DNA from: Terrihabitans soli
Lineage (GTDB): Bacteria > Pseudomonadota > Alphaproteobacteria > Rhizobiales > Methylopilaceae
Assembly: GCF_014191545.1 (NCBI RefSeq)
Contig: NZ_AP023361.1
Span: 524,501-588,500 of the forward strand
Length of the DNA stretch: 64,000 nt
Reading direction: 5' to 3'
The notes under the pieces were generated by a model. That model did not search any database and was not told the origin of the DNA. It saw nothing but the letters and a program-made list of their open reading frames with translations. Below, in pieces: positions 37,838 through 45,726 of the stretch (its first letter is position 1; every line of letters begins with the position of its first letter). The position numbers were made by a program, and so were the translations under genes.

Positions 37838-38050
37838 TTAAGGCGTTGGCGAAGCCGGATTCTGCGACGGCTTTTTCCAGCAGATGGGGCCGCCTTTGAC
37901 CGGCCGGCACTCCCAGCTGTCATCGAGGATGCCGGTATTCACCGCTCTCTTCCGCTCAAAAGGCCCGATGGGCGGTGCACCGGCGAACCACCAGAGCGTG
38001 AAGACGCCAAGAAGCATGAGCCAAAGCCAGGCCCGGAGTTCTTTCCTCAC
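37838..38050 (-). CDS. Small predicted membrane protein
   Basis: 70 codons from a GTG start with TGAGG about 6 nt upstream. One N-terminal membrane helix (LRAWLWLMLLGVFTLWWFAG) is followed by an about 45-residue soluble part with two cysteines (SWECRPVKGGPICWKK), perhaps a disulfide-linked hairpin. It is separate from purE on the same strand by 82 bp. I do not recognise a family; the coding call rests on length, ribosome site and a coherent topology. Confidence 0.5.
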   Translation of the reverse strand: MRKELRAWLWLMLLGVFTLWWFAGAPPIGPFERKRAVNTGILDDSWECRPVKGGPICWKKPSQNPASPTP

Positions 38051-38162
38051 ATCGGCCTCATATCCGCGTCATCCACTTTGCATCTTACAGGATCGCGGTC
38101 TCGTCGTTTGCATGACAGACGGGCTTGGTTAAGCTCCGCGACCCGTTGGGAGGGGAAGCCGG

Positions 38163-39065
38163 ATGAGCGTGCAAGATTTCGATCCTTACAAACTGTCCTC
38201 GCCCCGGGGCTTTCTGCTCCGCATGCTGTTGTTCGTCCTGCTGGTGGGCTTCATCGTACTCATCCTGCACGAGCAAATCCGGCGCGCTTTCCTCGCCAAT
38301 CCCGGTCTGAACGGTCTGATCTTCGGCGTTCTGTTCATCGGCATCGTGCTCGCCTTCCGGCAGGTCATTCGCCTCTTCCGCGAAGTCCGCTGGGTCAATG
38401 ATTTCAGAATCTCCGATCCAGGCATGACGCTGCGCGATGCGCCGGTTCTGCTCGCGCCGATGGCAAGCCTTCTCGGCAATCGCCTCGGCCGCGCCTCGAT
38501 CTCGACCCTGACCTTGCGCTCGATCCTTGATTCGGTCGGCACGCGCCTCGACGAAGCGCGCGATATCGGCCGCTATCTCACCGGCCTTCTCGTCTTCCTC
38601 GGCCTTCTCGGCACGTTCTGGGGCCTACTCGAAACCGTCTCCTCGATCGGCGCGGTTATCGGCGGTCTGTCGGTACAGGGGGATGCCGCCGTGGTGTTCG
38701 ACGATCTGAAGCGCGGTCTCGGCGAGCCGCTCGCCGGCATGGGCATCGCGTTCTCGTCATCGCTGTTCGGCCTTGCCGGATCGCTCGTTCTCGGCTTCCT
38801 CGATCTGCAGGCGGGCTCAGCGCAGAACCGCTTCTACAACGAACTCGAAGACTGGCTGTCGGGCACCGTCGCCGGCGCTCGCATCGAAGAGCAGGAGATC
38901 GAGCTTTCGGGCTCCACTGCGCAGGTCAAGATCGCCGACGGCATGTCGCGTCTCGTCGAGCATCTGCGCGCCGAACAGCGCCTCATCCGCGACTGGATGC
39001 AGAAGCAGGCCGCGGACACCGAAGAAATCCGCCGCATGATGATCGACAAAAAGGATAAGCACTGA
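38163..39065 (+). CDS. MotA/TolQ/ExbB-type proton channel family protein
   Basis: 300 residues with a GGAGGGG ribosome site. Hydrophobic helices: about 17-38 (LLRMLLFVLLVGFIVLIL), 45-62, a conserved pair near 145-170 and 195-220. The ExbB/MotA core is ARDIGRYLTGLLVFLGLLGTFWGLLETVSSI, and ISDPGM and GIAFSSSLFGLAGSLVLGF follow. It lacks the longer MotA N-terminus. Coupled to the next OmpA-domain gene by 1 bp, it makes an ion-driven stator-like pair distinct from the one at 11.2 kb. Its target machine is not shown. Confidence 0.87.
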   Translation: MSVQDFDPYKLSSPRGFLLRMLLFVLLVGFIVLILHEQIRRAFLANPGLNGLIFGVLFIGIVLAFRQVIRLFREVRWVNDFRISDPGMTLRDAPVLLAPMASLLGNRLGRASISTLTLRSILDSVGTRLDEARDIGRYLTGLLVFLGLLGTFWGLLETVSSIGAVIGGLSVQGDAAVVFDDLKRGLGEPLAGMGIAFSSSLFGLAGSLVLGFLDLQAGSAQNRFYNELEDWLSGTVAGARIEEQEIELSGSTAQVKIADGMSRLVEHLRAEQRLIRDWMQKQAADTEEIRRMMIDKKDKH

Positions 39066-39066
39066 G

Positions 39067-40077
39067 ATGGCGCGGAGGTCGCGCCGCGAGCGCCATGTCG
39101 ATTACTGGCCGGGCTTTGTCGATGCGCTTGCGACGCTGCTCATGGTCATCATCTTTCTGCTGTCGGTCTTCGTCGTTGCGCAATTTGTTCTGTCGCGCGA
39201 AGTCTCGAGCCGCGATACCGCACTCGACCGGCTGAATATGCAGATCGCGGAACTGACGGATTCGCTTGCCATGGAGCGCTCGTCGAAGCGCTCGATGCAG
39301 GACGAACTTGCGGCGCTTTCCGCCTCGCTTGCCACGGCCGAGGCCGAACGCAAGAGACTGCAGGGCGAGCGCGACGGTGCGGCGAGCGGTGCGGGCCAAG
39401 CGCAGACTCTCTCGACCGAACTCGATCAGCAGAAAGACATCTCAAGCCGCGCTCTGGCGCAGGTCGAACTTCTCAACCAGCAGATTTCGGCGCTGCGCCG
39501 CCAGATCGCCGCGCTCGAAGATGCGCTCGAAGCGTCTGAGGCGCGCGGCCGTGAAAGCCAGGCGAAGATTGCCGATCTCGGCTCCCGCCTGAATGTGGCG
39601 CTTGCGCAGCGCGTGCAGGAGCTTGCGCGCTATCGCTCCGACTTCTTCGGCCGGTTGCGCGAAATTCTCGCCAATCGTCCGGATATTCGCATCGAAGGCG
39701 ACCGTTTCGTCTTTCCGTCGGAAGTCTTTTTCGATGTCGGCTCGGCGGCGATCTCGCCGTCCGGTCTTTCGCAGCTCGACAAGCTGGCGGAAGCATTGCG
39801 CGCGCTTGAGGGACAGATCCCGCCTGAAATCAAATGGGTCCTGCGCGTCGACGGTCATACAGACAAGCGCCCGCAGTTCTCGGCGCAATTTCCGTCGAAC
39901 TGGGAGCTGTCGGCCGGCCGCGCCATCGCGGTCGTAAAATATCTCGTCTCTAAGGGCATCTCGCCCCAGCATCTCGTCGCCGCCGGCTTCGGTGAATTCC
40001 AGCCGCTCGATACCGGAACGACCGAAGAAGCTTTTGCGCGCAACCGGCGCCTGGAGCTGAAGCTGACGGAACGCTGA
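39067..40077 (+). CDS. MotB-like OmpA-family protein with coiled coil
   Basis: 336 residues. One membrane helix about 17-40 with the ion-carrying aspartate D19 in YWPGFVDALATLLMVIIF, as in MotB. A long coiled coil follows, about 45-190 (repeated QQ, RR and leucines, QISALRRQIAALEDALEASEA). The C-terminal OmpA domain is about 225-336 (VDGHTDKRPQF, SAGRAIAVVKYLVSKG, FARNRRLELKL). The coiled coil is much longer than in flagellar MotB, so the peptidoglycan anchor would stand further from the membrane. It pairs with the preceding channel gene. Confidence 0.88.
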   Translation: MARRSRRERHVDYWPGFVDALATLLMVIIFLLSVFVVAQFVLSREVSSRDTALDRLNMQIAELTDSLAMERSSKRSMQDELAALSASLATAEAERKRLQGERDGAASGAGQAQTLSTELDQQKDISSRALAQVELLNQQISALRRQIAALEDALEASEARGRESQAKIADLGSRLNVALAQRVQELARYRSDFFGRLREILANRPDIRIEGDRFVFPSEVFFDVGSAAISPSGLSQLDKLAEALRALEGQIPPEIKWVLRVDGHTDKRPQFSAQFPSNWELSAGRAIAVVKYLVSKGISPQHLVAAGFGEFQPLDTGTTEEAFARNRRLELKLTER

Positions 40078-40080
40078 GTT

Positions 40081-41844
40081 TTACGCAAACTGCAGATGCG
40101 CAAGGCGCGCATATAACCCGTCCTTTGCGACGAGTTCGGCATGCGTGCCCTGTTCGACGATGCGGCCCTCATCGATGACGAGAATGCGGTCGGCCTTGAG
40201 CACGGTCGCAAGGCGATGTGCGACGACAAGCGTCGTCTTACCCTTCATCAGCCGGTGCAGCGCGTCCTGAACGAGGGCCTCACTCTCGGCGTCGAGCGCC
40301 GAGGTCGCTTCATCCAGAAGAAGAATCGGCGCATCGCGCAGGATGGCGCGGGCAATGGCGAGACGCTGGCGCTGGCCGCCCGAAAGCGTCACGCCGCGCT
40401 CACCGACTTCGGTGTCATAGCCTTCCGGCAGCGCGCGGAGGAACCCGTCGGCGGCGGCATCGCGCGCCGCAGCCTCAACGGCTGCATCCGACGCATCGGG
40501 ATGTCCGAAGCGGATATTGTCGCGCGCCGTTGCGGCGAAGACGACCGGATCCTGCGGCACGAGCGCCATGCGCGAGCGCAGTTCGAACAGATCCGCGCTG
40601 CGCACATCGACGCCGTCGATGAGAACGCGTCCTTCGGCGGGATCGTAAAAGCGCAGCAGAAGATGAAAGAGCGTCGACTTGCCGGCGCCGGACGGGCCGA
40701 CAAGCGCAATCGTCTGTCCCGGTTGGACGCGGAACGACACGCCGTTCAGCACCGTCGAATGCGGGCGGGCCGGATAGGCGAAGCGGATGTCCTCGAAACT
40801 GATCGCGCCTTTTGCCGGAACGGGAAGCGGCGTCGAATTTTTGGGGCTTTCGATCTGCGGCTCGACCTGCAGCAATTCGTCAAGACGCTCGGCCGCGCCC
40901 GCGGCCTGGCTGACATCGCCCCAAACCTGTGAGATTTCGCCGAGCGCACCCGCGGCGAAGACCGCATAGAGCACGAACTGGCTGAGAAGCCCTGCGCTCA
41001 TGCGGCCGGCAATGACATCTGTCGCGCCCCACCAGAGGATCGCAACCACGCTGGCGAAAACAAGGAAGATGACGACGGCGGTGAGCACGGCGCGCGTTGC
41101 CGTCGCATCGCGTGCGCCGCGATAGGCACGCTGGACCGCGGCGTCGAAACGTCCGGACAATTGGCTCTCGGCGGTGAAGGCCTGGACGGTGCGCATCGCA
41201 CCGATGGCTTCGCCCGCCAGCGCCGATGCATCCGCCAAAGTGTCCTGTGCGGTGCGCGAGCGGCGCTGCACGGCTCTGCCGAACGCAACGAGCGGCAGGA
41301 CAATGAGCGGAATGGCGATGAGGACGAGGGCGGAGAGGCGCGGGCTCGTCACGACCATCATGATCGCCGCGCCGAAGAAGAGGAACATGTTGCGCAGCGC
41401 AACAGAGGCCGAGGCGCCGAAGGTCGATTTGATCAGCGTCGTGTCGGCGGCAAGGCGCGAGACGAGTTCGCCCGAGCGCGCATCGTCATAAAAATTCGGA
41501 GAGAGCTTTGTGAGATGGGCGAGGACCGAAGACCGCACATCGGCGACGACGCGCTCGCCGAGCGTCATGACCAAATAGTAGCGGGAGGCGGAAGCCCCGG
41601 CGAGGAGGGCCGCCACCGCGACCATCGCCCCGAAATAGAGGTTTACGAGTTCGGCCTGCCCGGCCGAAAAGCCGAAATCGACCACGCGGCCGACGGCCAC
41701 GGGCACGACAAGGGTTGCCGCCGAGGCCACGACCAAGGCCAGAAAGGCCAGCGCAATCCGGCCTTTATCGCGCAGGGCGAAGGGCGCAAGCGCCAGCAGG
41801 GGCCGCAGGCGGCGGTTCTTGGGGGCAGGCGGGGTCTCGGTCAT
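40081..41844 (-). CDS. ABC exporter, fused membrane and ATPase domains
   Basis: A half-transporter (ABCB/MsbA type) of about 587 residues. Six-helix membrane domain about 20-320 (IALAFLALVVASAATLVVP; YYLVMTLGERVVADVRSSV). ATPase domain: Walker A ALVGPSGAGKSTLFHL, signature TLSGGQRQRLAIARA, Walker B ILLLDEATSALD. The start at 41844 (MTETPPAPKNRRLR) is a choice among several in-frame ATGs without a clear ribosome site. Homologues are exporters of lipids or hydrophobic drugs; the substrate is not known. It converges on the stator-like gene 4 bp away. Confidence 0.9.
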   Translation of the reverse strand: MTETPPAPKNRRLRPLLALAPFALRDKGRIALAFLALVVASAATLVVPVAVGRVVDFGFSAGQAELVNLYFGAMVAVAALLAGASASRYYLVMTLGERVVADVRSSVLAHLTKLSPNFYDDARSGELVSRLAADTTLIKSTFGASASVALRNMFLFFGAAIMMVVTSPRLSALVLIAIPLIVLPLVAFGRAVQRRSRTAQDTLADASALAGEAIGAMRTVQAFTAESQLSGRFDAAVQRAYRGARDATATRAVLTAVVIFLVFASVVAILWWGATDVIAGRMSAGLLSQFVLYAVFAAGALGEISQVWGDVSQAAGAAERLDELLQVEPQIESPKNSTPLPVPAKGAISFEDIRFAYPARPHSTVLNGVSFRVQPGQTIALVGPSGAGKSTLFHLLLRFYDPAEGRVLIDGVDVRSADLFELRSRMALVPQDPVVFAATARDNIRFGHPDASDAAVEAAARDAAADGFLRALPEGYDTEVGERGVTLSGGQRQRLAIARAILRDAPILLLDEATSALDAESEALVQDALHRLMKGKTTLVVAHRLATVLKADRILVIDEGRIVEQGTHAELVAKDGLYARLAHLQFA

Positions 41845-42011
41845 CGCAAGGTCCGGGCGGACCATGCCCATCCGGGCCGGTCGGAGGCAAGACCGCGGGA
41901 CGGCCAAGATGACGCGGAAGGGTTGCCTAGAGGGCCCCCATCCGGTATAGCCGCGCCTTCCAGATTTTACCGACGATGTGAGGCGCTTAGGCAGCGCCCC
42001 GAAGGCGAGCC

Positions 42012-42245
42012 ATGAAAAGCGGAATTCACCCGGACTACCATTTCATCAAGATCGTGATGACCGACGGCACCGAGTATCAGACCCGGTCGACCTACGGCAA
42101 AGAGGGTGACTCCCTCCAGCTCGACATCGATTCCAAGACCCATCCGGCCTGGACCGGCGGCGAGCAGAAGCTTCTGGACCGCGCCGGCCGCGTGTCGAAG
42201 TTCTCGGCCAAGTTCGGCTCGATCGGCGCCGCCAAGCCGCGCTGA
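42012..42245 (+). CDS. rpmE: 50S ribosomal protein L31
   Basis: 77 residues. It has the L31 opening [19 protein letters not shown] and [12 protein letters not shown]; the CxxC pairs of the zinc-binding form are replaced, as in the alphaproteobacterial type. Single gene, ended by a strong terminator that also serves rcdA from the other side. Confidence 0.97.
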   Translation: MKSGIHPDYHFIKIVMTDGTEYQTRSTYGKEGDSLQLDIDSKTHPAWTGGEQKLLDRAGRVSKFSAKFGSIGAAKPR

Positions 42246-42263
42246 TCTTCCGACCTTTCGGAA

Positions 42264-42295
42264 TAAAAAAAGCCCCGCTCAGCGGGGCTTTTTTG
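42264..42295. terminator. Bidirectional terminator between rpmE and rcdA
   Basis: AGCCCCGCT-C-AGCGGGGCT (42271-42289) with a seven-A run to its left and a T-run to its right: works for rpmE on plus and for rcdA on minus. Confidence 0.95.
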
Positions 42296-42314
42296 TTGCG
42301 CGGTACAATTGGTA

Positions 42315-42836
42315 TCAGGCGCCGGTGAAAGCCGTGCGCAGAAGCGCGAGCTGGCTTTCGATCGGGTTGGAGCGCACGGGCTCTTCGGCTTTGCCGTTGA
42401 TCTGGTTTTCCAGCATCAGAACGCGGCCCTGCAGGCGTTCGGTGCGGTCGACAAGCTCGCGCAGCCGTTCCGGCAGGCTCTCAAAGGTCTCGATGGCGAC
42501 GGTCGAGCGGCCGGTCGTCAGCTTCACTTTCTGCTTTTCCTGACGGGCCTGTTCCTGGTTCATCTCGCCTTCATTGGCGGCGCGCTGGATCAGGAGCCAG
42601 GACGCAATCTGCATCAGGCGGGTGGTGAGACGCATGCTTTCGGTCGCGTAAGCGAGCGCGGCAGCGCGGGCGAGCTTGCGGCTCTCCTCACGGCCTTCTC
42701 CGTCGAGATAGGCAGCCGTTTCTTCGACCAGAGCCATGCCCTCGCGGAACAGCGTGCGGAAGCTTTCGGAAGAAACGAGCTTCTGGCCGAAGGAAACGAA
42801 GCCCTCATCGGTCAGGTTTTCGGACGTCTCACTCAT
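42315..42836 (-). CDS. rcdA: Cell-cycle factor RcdA (DUF1465)
   Basis: RcdA is an adaptor that helps the ClpXP protease degrade CtrA at the G1-S transition in Caulobacter. The 173-residue protein has the DUF1465 core FREGMALVEETAAYLDG, then ESRKLARAAALAYATESMRLTTRLMQIASWLL and QRAANEGEMNQEQA. It forms a helical bundle. The ATG at 42836 (MSETSENLTDEG) is taken; an ATG two codons upstream is also possible. Upstream are a CtrA-like box (42936-42950) and a candidate sRNA. Identity by direct resemblance. Confidence 0.9.
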   Translation of the reverse strand: MSETSENLTDEGFVSFGQKLVSSESFRTLFREGMALVEETAAYLDGEGREESRKLARAAALAYATESMRLTTRLMQIASWLLIQRAANEGEMNQEQARQEKQKVKLTTGRSTVAIETFESLPERLRELVDRTERLQGRVLMLENQINGKAEEPVRSNPIESQLALLRTAFTGA

Positions 42837-42935
42837 ACGCATCTCAAACGGGGGCGCACAGAACAAGAAAGGCAGACGCCCCAAGCCCGCCGGGGCCTAC
42901 AGTGGCGCGCCTTTGATCCAAACGGAAGTTAAAAC

Positions 42936-42950
42936 TTAACCAATGGTTAC
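42936..42950. promoter_or_regulatory. CtrA-like box upstream of rcdA
   Basis: TTAA-CCAATGG-TTAC, one mismatch from TTAA-N7-TTAA, with the TTAACCA half typical of CtrA sites; about 100 bp upstream of the rcdA start. CtrA regulation of rcdA is known in Caulobacter; the match here is motif only. Confidence 0.5.
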
Positions 42951-42996
42951 CGATGCGGCCCGGCCGCCCGCGGGGCTCCGGCCCGGCGAGGATCAT

Positions 42997-43022
42997 AAAA
43001 AAGAGCCGCCGGGGGGCGGCTC
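42997..43022 (-). terminator. Rho-independent terminator (sRNA candidate and/or DUF1192)
   Basis: Read on the minus strand: GAGCCGCC, loop CCCC, GGCGGCTC, then TTTTTT; an 8-bp perfect stem. Lies 148 bp after the DUF1192 stop. Confidence 0.9.
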
Positions 43023-43086
43023 TAGTCTGATGACAGGGAGGCGTCAAACAGAGCGGCGCGGTGCCGCTCCGAAATCCAGAAACCTG
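42997..43086 (-). ncRNA. Candidate CtrA-controlled trans-acting small RNA
   Basis: On the minus strand a perfect CtrA box lies 17 nt before a CATACT -10-like hexamer (43097-43092), so transcription would start near 43086. The roughly 90-nt transcript folds into hairpin 1 ATCCAG-GTTT-CTGGAT (43089-43074; its first bases may lie just upstream of the start), hairpin 2 GAGCGGC-ACCGC-GCCGCTC (43069-43051), a 28-nt single-stranded linker with CCTCCC (43041-43036), able to pair with a ribosome-binding site, and a terminator GAGCCGCC-CCCC-GGCGGCTC plus six T. No stop-free coding frame of note. The alternative is that the hairpin merely ends the DUF1192 transcript 150 bp upstream. It should be compared with Rfam RF00519 (suhB/mmgR) and rhizobial alpha-r families. 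Confidence 0.55.
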
Positions 43087-43091
43087 GATAC

Positions 43092-43129
43092 AGTATGTAA
43101 ATAACTCAGAAAGCTTAATGCTACGTTAA
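43092..43129 (-). promoter_or_regulatory. Perfect CtrA box with -10-like element
   Basis: TTAATGCTACGTTAA (43115-43129) is an exact TTAA-N7-TTAA. On the minus strand 17 nt separate it from CATACT (43097-43092). That geometry, box at -35 and normal spacer, is the one of CtrA-activated promoters. There is no gene start close behind it, only the small RNA candidate. Confidence 0.6.
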
Positions 43130-43169
43130 CGAGCGAGTATCTACCGCCTTATCGCAGAGGTGGCAGCGT

Positions 43170-43367
43170 TCAGCGAGGCCCGAATACGCTGTCGGCGGCG
43201 GCGCGCTGCGCCGATTTCTTCTGGCGAGCTTCCTCCAAGCGGGAGATTTCAGCTTTCAGAAGCGCGATACGCTCGTCAAAGTCTTCAATCGACAGGGAAT
43301 AAAGGTCCTGGCCGATCTCGTGGGCAACCTTCCGGATCGGTCTGTCCTCGTCGGGCATGGCACCCAT
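43170..43367 (-). CDS. DUF1192 family protein
   Basis: 65 residues. The ATG at 43367 follows an AGGGAG ribosome site. The sequence MGAMPDEDRPIRKVAHEIG, then LYSLSIEDFDERIALLKAEISRLEE (a coiled coil) is the DUF1192 core, known only in alphaproteobacteria. Function unknown. It is transcribed divergently from trcR with a 169-bp gap. Confidence 0.9.
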   Translation of the reverse strand: MGAMPDEDRPIRKVAHEIGQDLYSLSIEDFDERIALLKAEISRLEEARQKKSAQRAAADSVFGPR

Positions 43368-43536
43368 TGTTCGCTCCCTTTCCGCGCCGGTTTGCAAAAA
43401 GTGTAACGCAGAACAGCCGGAAAATCGCTGGAGGCGTTTGCCTCAATCGGGCGGCATCTCTATATTCCGCCCATTCCGGTCATTTTAGTTGGACCATGCT
43501 TCGCCCCGGCGGGCGAAGCGCACAGGAGATATTGCT

Positions 43537-44259
43537 ATGGCCACAGCGCCCCTCATGCCGAAGGCAACGGCCGTCTGGCTCGTCGACAACACCAGTCTGT
43601 CGTTCGCCCAGATCGCGGATTTCTGCCATCTGCACGAGCTTGAGGTGAAGGCCATCGCCGACGGCGACGCCGCCCAGGGCATTCGCGGCATCGACCCGAT
43701 TTCGGGCGGCCAGCTGGCCCGCGAAGAGGTCGAGAAGGCGGAGAAGGATCCGGCCTACCGGCTGAAGGTTCTGGAAAGCAAAGTGCGCCTTCCCGAGGTC
43801 AAGCGCCGCAAGGGCCCGCGCTACACCCCGGTCTCGCGCCGCCATGACCGTCCGAACGCCATTCTCTGGCTGCTCCGCAATCATCCGGAGCTGAAGGACA
43901 GCCAGATCATGCGTCTCGTCGGCACGACGAAATCGACTATCCAGACGATCCGTGAGCGCACGCACTGGAACATCGCGACCATGACGCCGATCGATCCGGT
44001 GGCGCTGGGCCTGTGCTCGCAGCTCGATCTCGATTTTGAAGTGAACAAGGCTTCGAAGAACGCTCCGCCGCGCCCCGAGGGTGAGGAAATCGGCGGCCAG
44101 ACGCTGCTGCCGGCGGAAGTTACAACGGCGCCGGGCAGCCAGCCCTTTGCCGATTTCGAGCCGAGCGAGCGCCGCCGCGACGAAGAAGAAAAGATCGACG
44201 CCGACTCGGTCTTCGCCAAACTCAAAAATCTGCGCCGCGACGACGAAGACGAGCAGTAG
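43537..44259 (+). CDS. trcR: Cell-cycle transcriptional regulator TrcR (DUF1013)
   Basis: 240 residues with a CAGGAGAT ribosome site. The helical N-terminus includes KATAVWLVDNTSLSFAQIADFC and LHELEVKAIADGDAAQGIRG. A sigma-factor-like or helix-turn-helix-like segment is seen in PNAILWLLRNHPELKDSQIMRLVGTTKSTIQTIRER, preceded by a basic stretch KRRKGPRYTPVSRRHDR. TrcR associates with RNA polymerase and sigma factor at active genes in Caulobacter-type alphaproteobacteria. The C-terminus is acidic. Identity by DUF1013 resemblance. Confidence 0.92.
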   Translation: MATAPLMPKATAVWLVDNTSLSFAQIADFCHLHELEVKAIADGDAAQGIRGIDPISGGQLAREEVEKAEKDPAYRLKVLESKVRLPEVKRRKGPRYTPVSRRHDRPNAILWLLRNHPELKDSQIMRLVGTTKSTIQTIRERTHWNIATMTPIDPVALGLCSQLDLDFEVNKASKNAPPRPEGEEIGGQTLLPAEVTTAPGSQPFADFEPSERRRDEEEKIDADSVFAKLKNLRRDDEDEQ

Positions 44260-44315
44260 AGCTCGTCTGCCGCCGTTCGCTGCCCAGTCGGGCGAATTTT
44301 TGGAAAATTTTCGGT

Positions 44316-44504
44316 TTAGTGAAGGGTCTCGCCGGGCGGGGCCGTCTTCAGGCGAGTGATCTCGTCCTTAAGCTTGAGCTTTTGCCGCTTCAGTTCCGCA
44401 AGGCGGGTTTCATTGGCTGAAGGGCGGGAGAGTTCGTCTTCGATCTGCCGTTCGAGCGTCTTGTGCTTATTCTCAAGCGCTGAAAGATGCGAAGCTATCG
44501 ACAT
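44316..44504 (-). CDS. YdcH/DUF465 family coiled-coil protein
   Basis: 62 residues. The ATG at 44504 follows a TTAGGAGGAGA ribosome site. The DUF465 pattern is seen in LSALENKHKTLERQIEDELSRP and ETRLAELKRQKLKLKDEITRLK: a small helical hairpin with the conserved LK-x-x-KLxLKDE end. Function unknown. It is arranged divergently with another DUF465 gene 173 bp away. Confidence 0.88.
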   Translation of the reverse strand: MSIASHLSALENKHKTLERQIEDELSRPSANETRLAELKRQKLKLKDEITRLKTAPPGETLH

Positions 44505-44676
44505 TCGATCTCCTCCTAATGCTGAGGAACCCCAGACTGACACGGGTTCGTCACGCTGTCGATTCGGCACTAAGACTTAGGCACATTCTGGGCCGGGCCT
44601 TGAAGAAAGCTTCCAGTCGCAGCAATACTTCGCCCGATAAGGGGCCTCTTGCGGGGGCCGGAGCGGAACTCCCAGC

Positions 44677-44889
44677 ATGACCGAGGAACAGGACGACGAA
44701 AGCGCGCTGCGCGCCGAACTGTCCCGCCTCGAAGAGGAGCATCGCGATCTCGACGGCGCGATCTTTGCGCTCGAGCGCCTGGGTACGGGCGACCGGCTGC
44801 AGGTTCAGCGTCTGAAAAAGAGAAAGCTCCACCTCAAAGACCGCATCTCGCATATCGAAGACGCGCTGACGCCGGACATTATCGCCTGA
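44677..44889 (+). CDS. Second YdcH/DUF465 family coiled-coil protein
   Basis: 70 residues: MTEEQDDESALRAELSRLEEEHRDLDGAI, then LQVQRLKKRKLHLKDRISHIED, the same LKxxKLxLKDRI end as the divergent neighbour, so the two are paralogues. The suhB-like gene converges 5 bp beyond its stop. Function unknown. Confidence 0.88.
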   Translation: MTEEQDDESALRAELSRLEEEHRDLDGAIFALERLGTGDRLQVQRLKKRKLHLKDRISHIEDALTPDIIA

Positions 44890-44893
44890 AGGC

Positions 44894-45682
44894 TCACGCC
44901 TTCTTCAAGCGTTCCAGCAGAGCTTTGTGGATGGTCTCGTTGCCGGCGCACAGATGGCCGTGCTCGAACATGTCGTCGCGGCCGTTGAGATCGGTCACAT
45001 AGCCGCCGGCCTCGCGGATCAGCAGAATGCCCGCCGCGATATCCCAGGGCTTCAGATCGCGCTCCCAGAAACCGTCAAGACGGCCGGCCGCAAGATAAGC
45101 GAGATCGAGCGAGGCTGCGCCCATGCGGCGGATGCCGGCGACTTCGGTCTGTACGGATTTCAGCTCGCGGCCGAAGAGATCGTGATCGCCTTTGCCGCGA
45201 TGGGTGACGCCGGTGCCGATGACGCAATCGTTCAATCGCTGGCGGGCGGCGACACGGATGCGGCGGTCGTTGAGGAAGGCGCCCTGGCCGCGTTCGGCGG
45301 TGAAGAGCTCGTCATTGACCGGATTGTAGACAACCGCGGCGATCAGCTGGCTGTTCTTCTCCAGCGCGACGGACACGGCAAATTGCGGAATGCCGTGCAG
45401 GAAGTTGGTCGTGCCGTCGAGCGGATCGATGATGAAACGCTGCGACGCGTCCGAGCCCGCAACCGCACCGCCTTCCTCGAGAAGAAAACCGATCTCGGGC
45501 CGCGCCTTCTGCAATTCCTTGACGAGAATTTCCTCGGCCTTGCGGTCGGCTGCGGAGACGAAATCCGAAGGTCCCTTGATCGAAACCTGAAGCTGCTCGA
45601 CCTCGCCGAAATCGCGCCGCATGCCGCGCCCGGCTTTGGTCGCAGCCTGAATCATCACATTCATCAAAGGAGAGCGGGGCAT
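44894..45682 (-). CDS. suhB: Inositol monophosphatase family protein
   Basis: 262 residues. Mg2+/substrate motifs: FLLEEGG (Glu pair, metal 1), FIIDPLDGTTNFLHGIP (metal-binding DPLDGT) and WDIAAGILLIREAGG. These are complete, so it is probably a working phosphatase on inositol-phosphate or a related substrate. SuhB can also bind RNA polymerase in some bacteria; that is not tested here. It converges on the DUF465 gene. Confidence 0.93.
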   Translation of the reverse strand: MPRSPLMNVMIQAATKAGRGMRRDFGEVEQLQVSIKGPSDFVSAADRKAEEILVKELQKARPEIGFLLEEGGAVAGSDASQRFIIDPLDGTTNFLHGIPQFAVSVALEKNSQLIAAVVYNPVNDELFTAERGQGAFLNDRRIRVAARQRLNDCVIGTGVTHRGKGDHDLFGRELKSVQTEVAGIRRMGAASLDLAYLAAGRLDGFWERDLKPWDIAAGILLIREAGGYVTDLNGRDDMFEHGHLCAGNETIHKALLERLKKA

Positions 45683-45726
45683 TTCGAACGCGCTGCCGGA
45701 AAAAGGGGGTGGGGAAGAGAGGGCGG

